NCBI GenBank assembly: GCA_016929985.1
Contig: JAFGIH010000703.1
Coordinates: forward strand, 1-6,817
Source of the DNA: Thermoleophilia bacterium
Lineage (GTDB): Bacteria; Actinomycetota; Thermoleophilia; RBG-16-64-13
Direction: 5' to 3'
Length of the DNA: 6,817 bases
Shown here: positions 5,789 through 6,817 of the stretch, one piece after another
Layout: each line of letters begins with the position of its first letter
Numbering within the stretch: position 1 is the first letter of the stretch
Notes under the pieces: model-generated
Seen by the model: the letters and a program-made list of their open reading frames with translations, nothing else
Database searches by the model: none
What the model was told of the DNA's origin: nothing
Position numbers and translations under genes: made by a program

Positions 5789-6202
5789 ATGGAAGCACGA
5801 TCGATCTTCATCACCGAGCAGGACCTCGAGCGCCTCCGCAAGCTCGTGATCCAGCGCAGATCGAGCGAGGGCAGTTCCGAGTACCTCCAGAAACTGCAGG
5901 GCGAGCTTGAAAAGGCTGCAGTGGTCGACCCGGCCAAGGTACCCGCGGATGTCGTCACGATGAACTCAACGGTCGAGCTTCTCGATCTCGACTCCGGCGC
6001 CACGGAGACCCGCACCCTGGTCTTCCCCGAAGAGGCCGATGTCGAGCAGGCCAAGGTGTCGGTACTGGCGCCCATTGGCACAGCCATGCTGGGCTACCGA
6101 GTGGGCGACACGTTCGAGTGGAAGGTGCCGGCGGGCACCCGACGGCTGAAGATCGCCAAGATCCTCTACCAACCCGAAGCCGCAGGAGACTGGAACCTCT
6201 AG
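5789..6202 (+). CDS. rnk: Rnk-like RNA polymerase-binding protein (GreA/GreB C-terminal family)
   Basis: The 137-residue protein matches the length and pattern of Rnk, the regulator of nucleoside diphosphate kinase. Residues 9-46 are charged and helical, fitting the short N-terminal coiled coil of Rnk, which is shorter than that of GreA. Residues 52-137 are the GreA C-terminal FKBP-like domain, with PADVVTMNSTV (52-62), RTLVFPEEAD (75-84), SVLAPIGTAMLGYRVGD (91-107) and the typical tail YQPEAAGDWNL (127-137). E. coli Rnk has closely similar forms of the central and C-terminal motifs. Rnk binds RNA polymerase and can compete with Gre factors; it lacks Gre cleavage activity. A purine-rich GAAGGG lies about 12 bases before ATG 5789, rather far for a ribosome binding site. 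It is transcribed away from the macro gene and ends 28 bases before the converging aminotransferase stop. The family call is secure; strict orthology to E. coli rnk is not tested. Confidence 0.88.
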   Translation: MEARSIFITEQDLERLRKLVIQRRSSEGSSEYLQKLQGELEKAAVVDPAKVPADVVTMNSTVELLDLDSGATETRTLVFPEEADVEQAKVSVLAPIGTAMLGYRVGDTFEWKVPAGTRRLKIAKILYQPEAAGDWNL

Positions 6203-6230
6203 GCCCGCAGCTTCGCTATTCGGCGGCCGC

Positions 6231-6817
6231 TTAGCCGAGCACCTCTTTGACCATGCCCTCGAAGGCGTTCACGTAGCGATCGATGTCTTCGTCGGTGTGC
6301 TGCACGGAGAGGGTCCACTCCTCCTCGCGCCCCGGGGCGATGATGACACCGCGGTTCATGTTGTAGAGCCAGGCGAGGTAGCACAGCTGCTCGTTCTGGA
6401 ACTTGATGAACGACTCGTAGTCGGTGATCTTGCCGGTGGCGAAATTGAAGCAGCCCTTCGACGAGATGCCTACCGTGTAGCCGGGGAAGCTGTATTTGTC
6501 CGCAACCGCGTCCATCTCACGGATGAGCCGGTCGTTCAGATAGTTGAGGTGCTTGTAGGCATCGGGGGTCATGACCTGCTCCAGGCTGGTCCGTGCCGTC
6601 GCCATGGAGAGCGGGTTGCCACTGTAGGTGCCCACCTGGTAGACCTTGCCGCTCTCCACCATCGACATGACCTCCTCGGTGCCGCCGATGGCTCCAGCGG
6701 GCAGCCCACCCGCCAACGCCTTGGCAAGCGTGACCATGTCGGGCACCACGCCAAACCTCTCCACCGCACCACCCGCGGCCGTGCAGATGCCGGTCTTCAC
6801 CTCGTCGAAGATGAGCA
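6231..6817 (-). CDS. Class III PLP-dependent aminotransferase (GSA aminomutase-like), C-terminal part
   Basis: The reverse-strand frame is open from the window edge to TAA 6231-6233, so about 194 C-terminal residues are seen and the N-terminal half lies beyond 6817. It begins with LIFDEVKTG, whose Asp normally contacts the PLP ring nitrogen. FGVVPDMVTLAKALAGG follows, with the PLP-binding Lys encoded at 6720-6722. Next comes GTYSGNPLSMA, the loop that binds the cofactor phosphate across the dimer in class III enzymes. The LAKALAGGLPAGAIGG pattern and the small-domain tail resemble glutamate-1-semialdehyde aminomutase relatives. The residue after KTGI is Cys, whereas true HemL usually has FR there, so I do not assign hemL. 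The substrate is undetermined. The gene converges on rnk with a 28-base gap that holds only a NotI-like GCGGCCGC palindrome and no clear terminator. Confidence 0.9.
   Translation of the reverse strand, partial: LIFDEVKTGICTAAGGAVERFGVVPDMVTLAKALAGGLPAGAIGGTEEVMSMVESGKVYQVGTYSGNPLSMATARTSLEQVMTPDAYKHLNYLNDRLIREMDAVADKYSFPGYTVGISSKGCFNFATGKITDYESFIKFQNEQLCYLAWLYNMNRGVIIAPGREEEWTLSVQHTDEDIDRYVNAFEGMVKEVLG

Noticed and set aside
6203..6230. Terminator between rnk and the aminotransferase
   Set aside because: The 28-base gap has only a short GCGGCCGC palindrome, with no stem-loop plus T-run.

Overview
This is a high-GC bacterial window (roughly 60-65% GC by eye, strongly G/C-ending codons, AGGAG-type ribosome binding sites). 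It carries parts or all of seven protein genes and no visible RNA gene, insertion sequence, CRISPR array or prophage. The gene mix is two P-type ATPase subfamilies, a GYF_2 membrane protein, a GAF/HD-GYP/GGDEF protein, a flavoredoxin-type flavin reductase, an Rnk-like protein and a class III aminotransferase. It would suit an uncultured, perhaps anaerobic, actinobacterium such as a Coriobacteriia-like lineage. That placement is a weak inference; nothing here is diagnostic.

Layout. (1) Bases 1-889 hold the C-terminal end of a P-type cation ATPase on the + strand, broken by an in-frame TAA at 89-91. The residues before the stop look like the proton-pump subfamily (P3A) and those after it like the calcium-pump subfamily (P2A), so this is a broken and probably chimeric gene. 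(2) 992-1798 (+) encodes a single-pass membrane protein with an N-terminal GYF_2 domain. (3) About 1886-4531 (+) encodes a large soluble cyclic-di-GMP protein with two GAF domains, an HD-GYP phosphodiesterase, a Cache-like region and a GGDEF cyclase, all with intact key motifs. (4) 4528-5109 and 5127-5666 (-) form a two-gene unit, macro domain then flavin reductase, whose end overlaps the stop codon of gene 3. (5) 5667-5788 is a divergent control region with a repeated GTTATAC element and a strong hairpin in the rnk leader. (6) 5789-6202 (+) is an Rnk-like RNA polymerase-binding protein of the GreA C-terminal family. (7) 6231-6817 (-) is the C-terminal part of a class III PLP aminotransferase running off the right edge.

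No single pathway joins these genes. The most coherent themes are signalling (the c-di-GMP protein with its own sensors) and the divergent rnk / macro-flavin reductase locus, where a transcription-elongation modulator faces an ADP-ribose-related gene and a redox gene across a shared promoter region. The strongest oddities are the ATPase junction with its stop codon, the apparently cytoplasmic Cache-like domain between HD-GYP and GGDEF, and the loss of the MacroD-type catalytic Asp in the macro domain.
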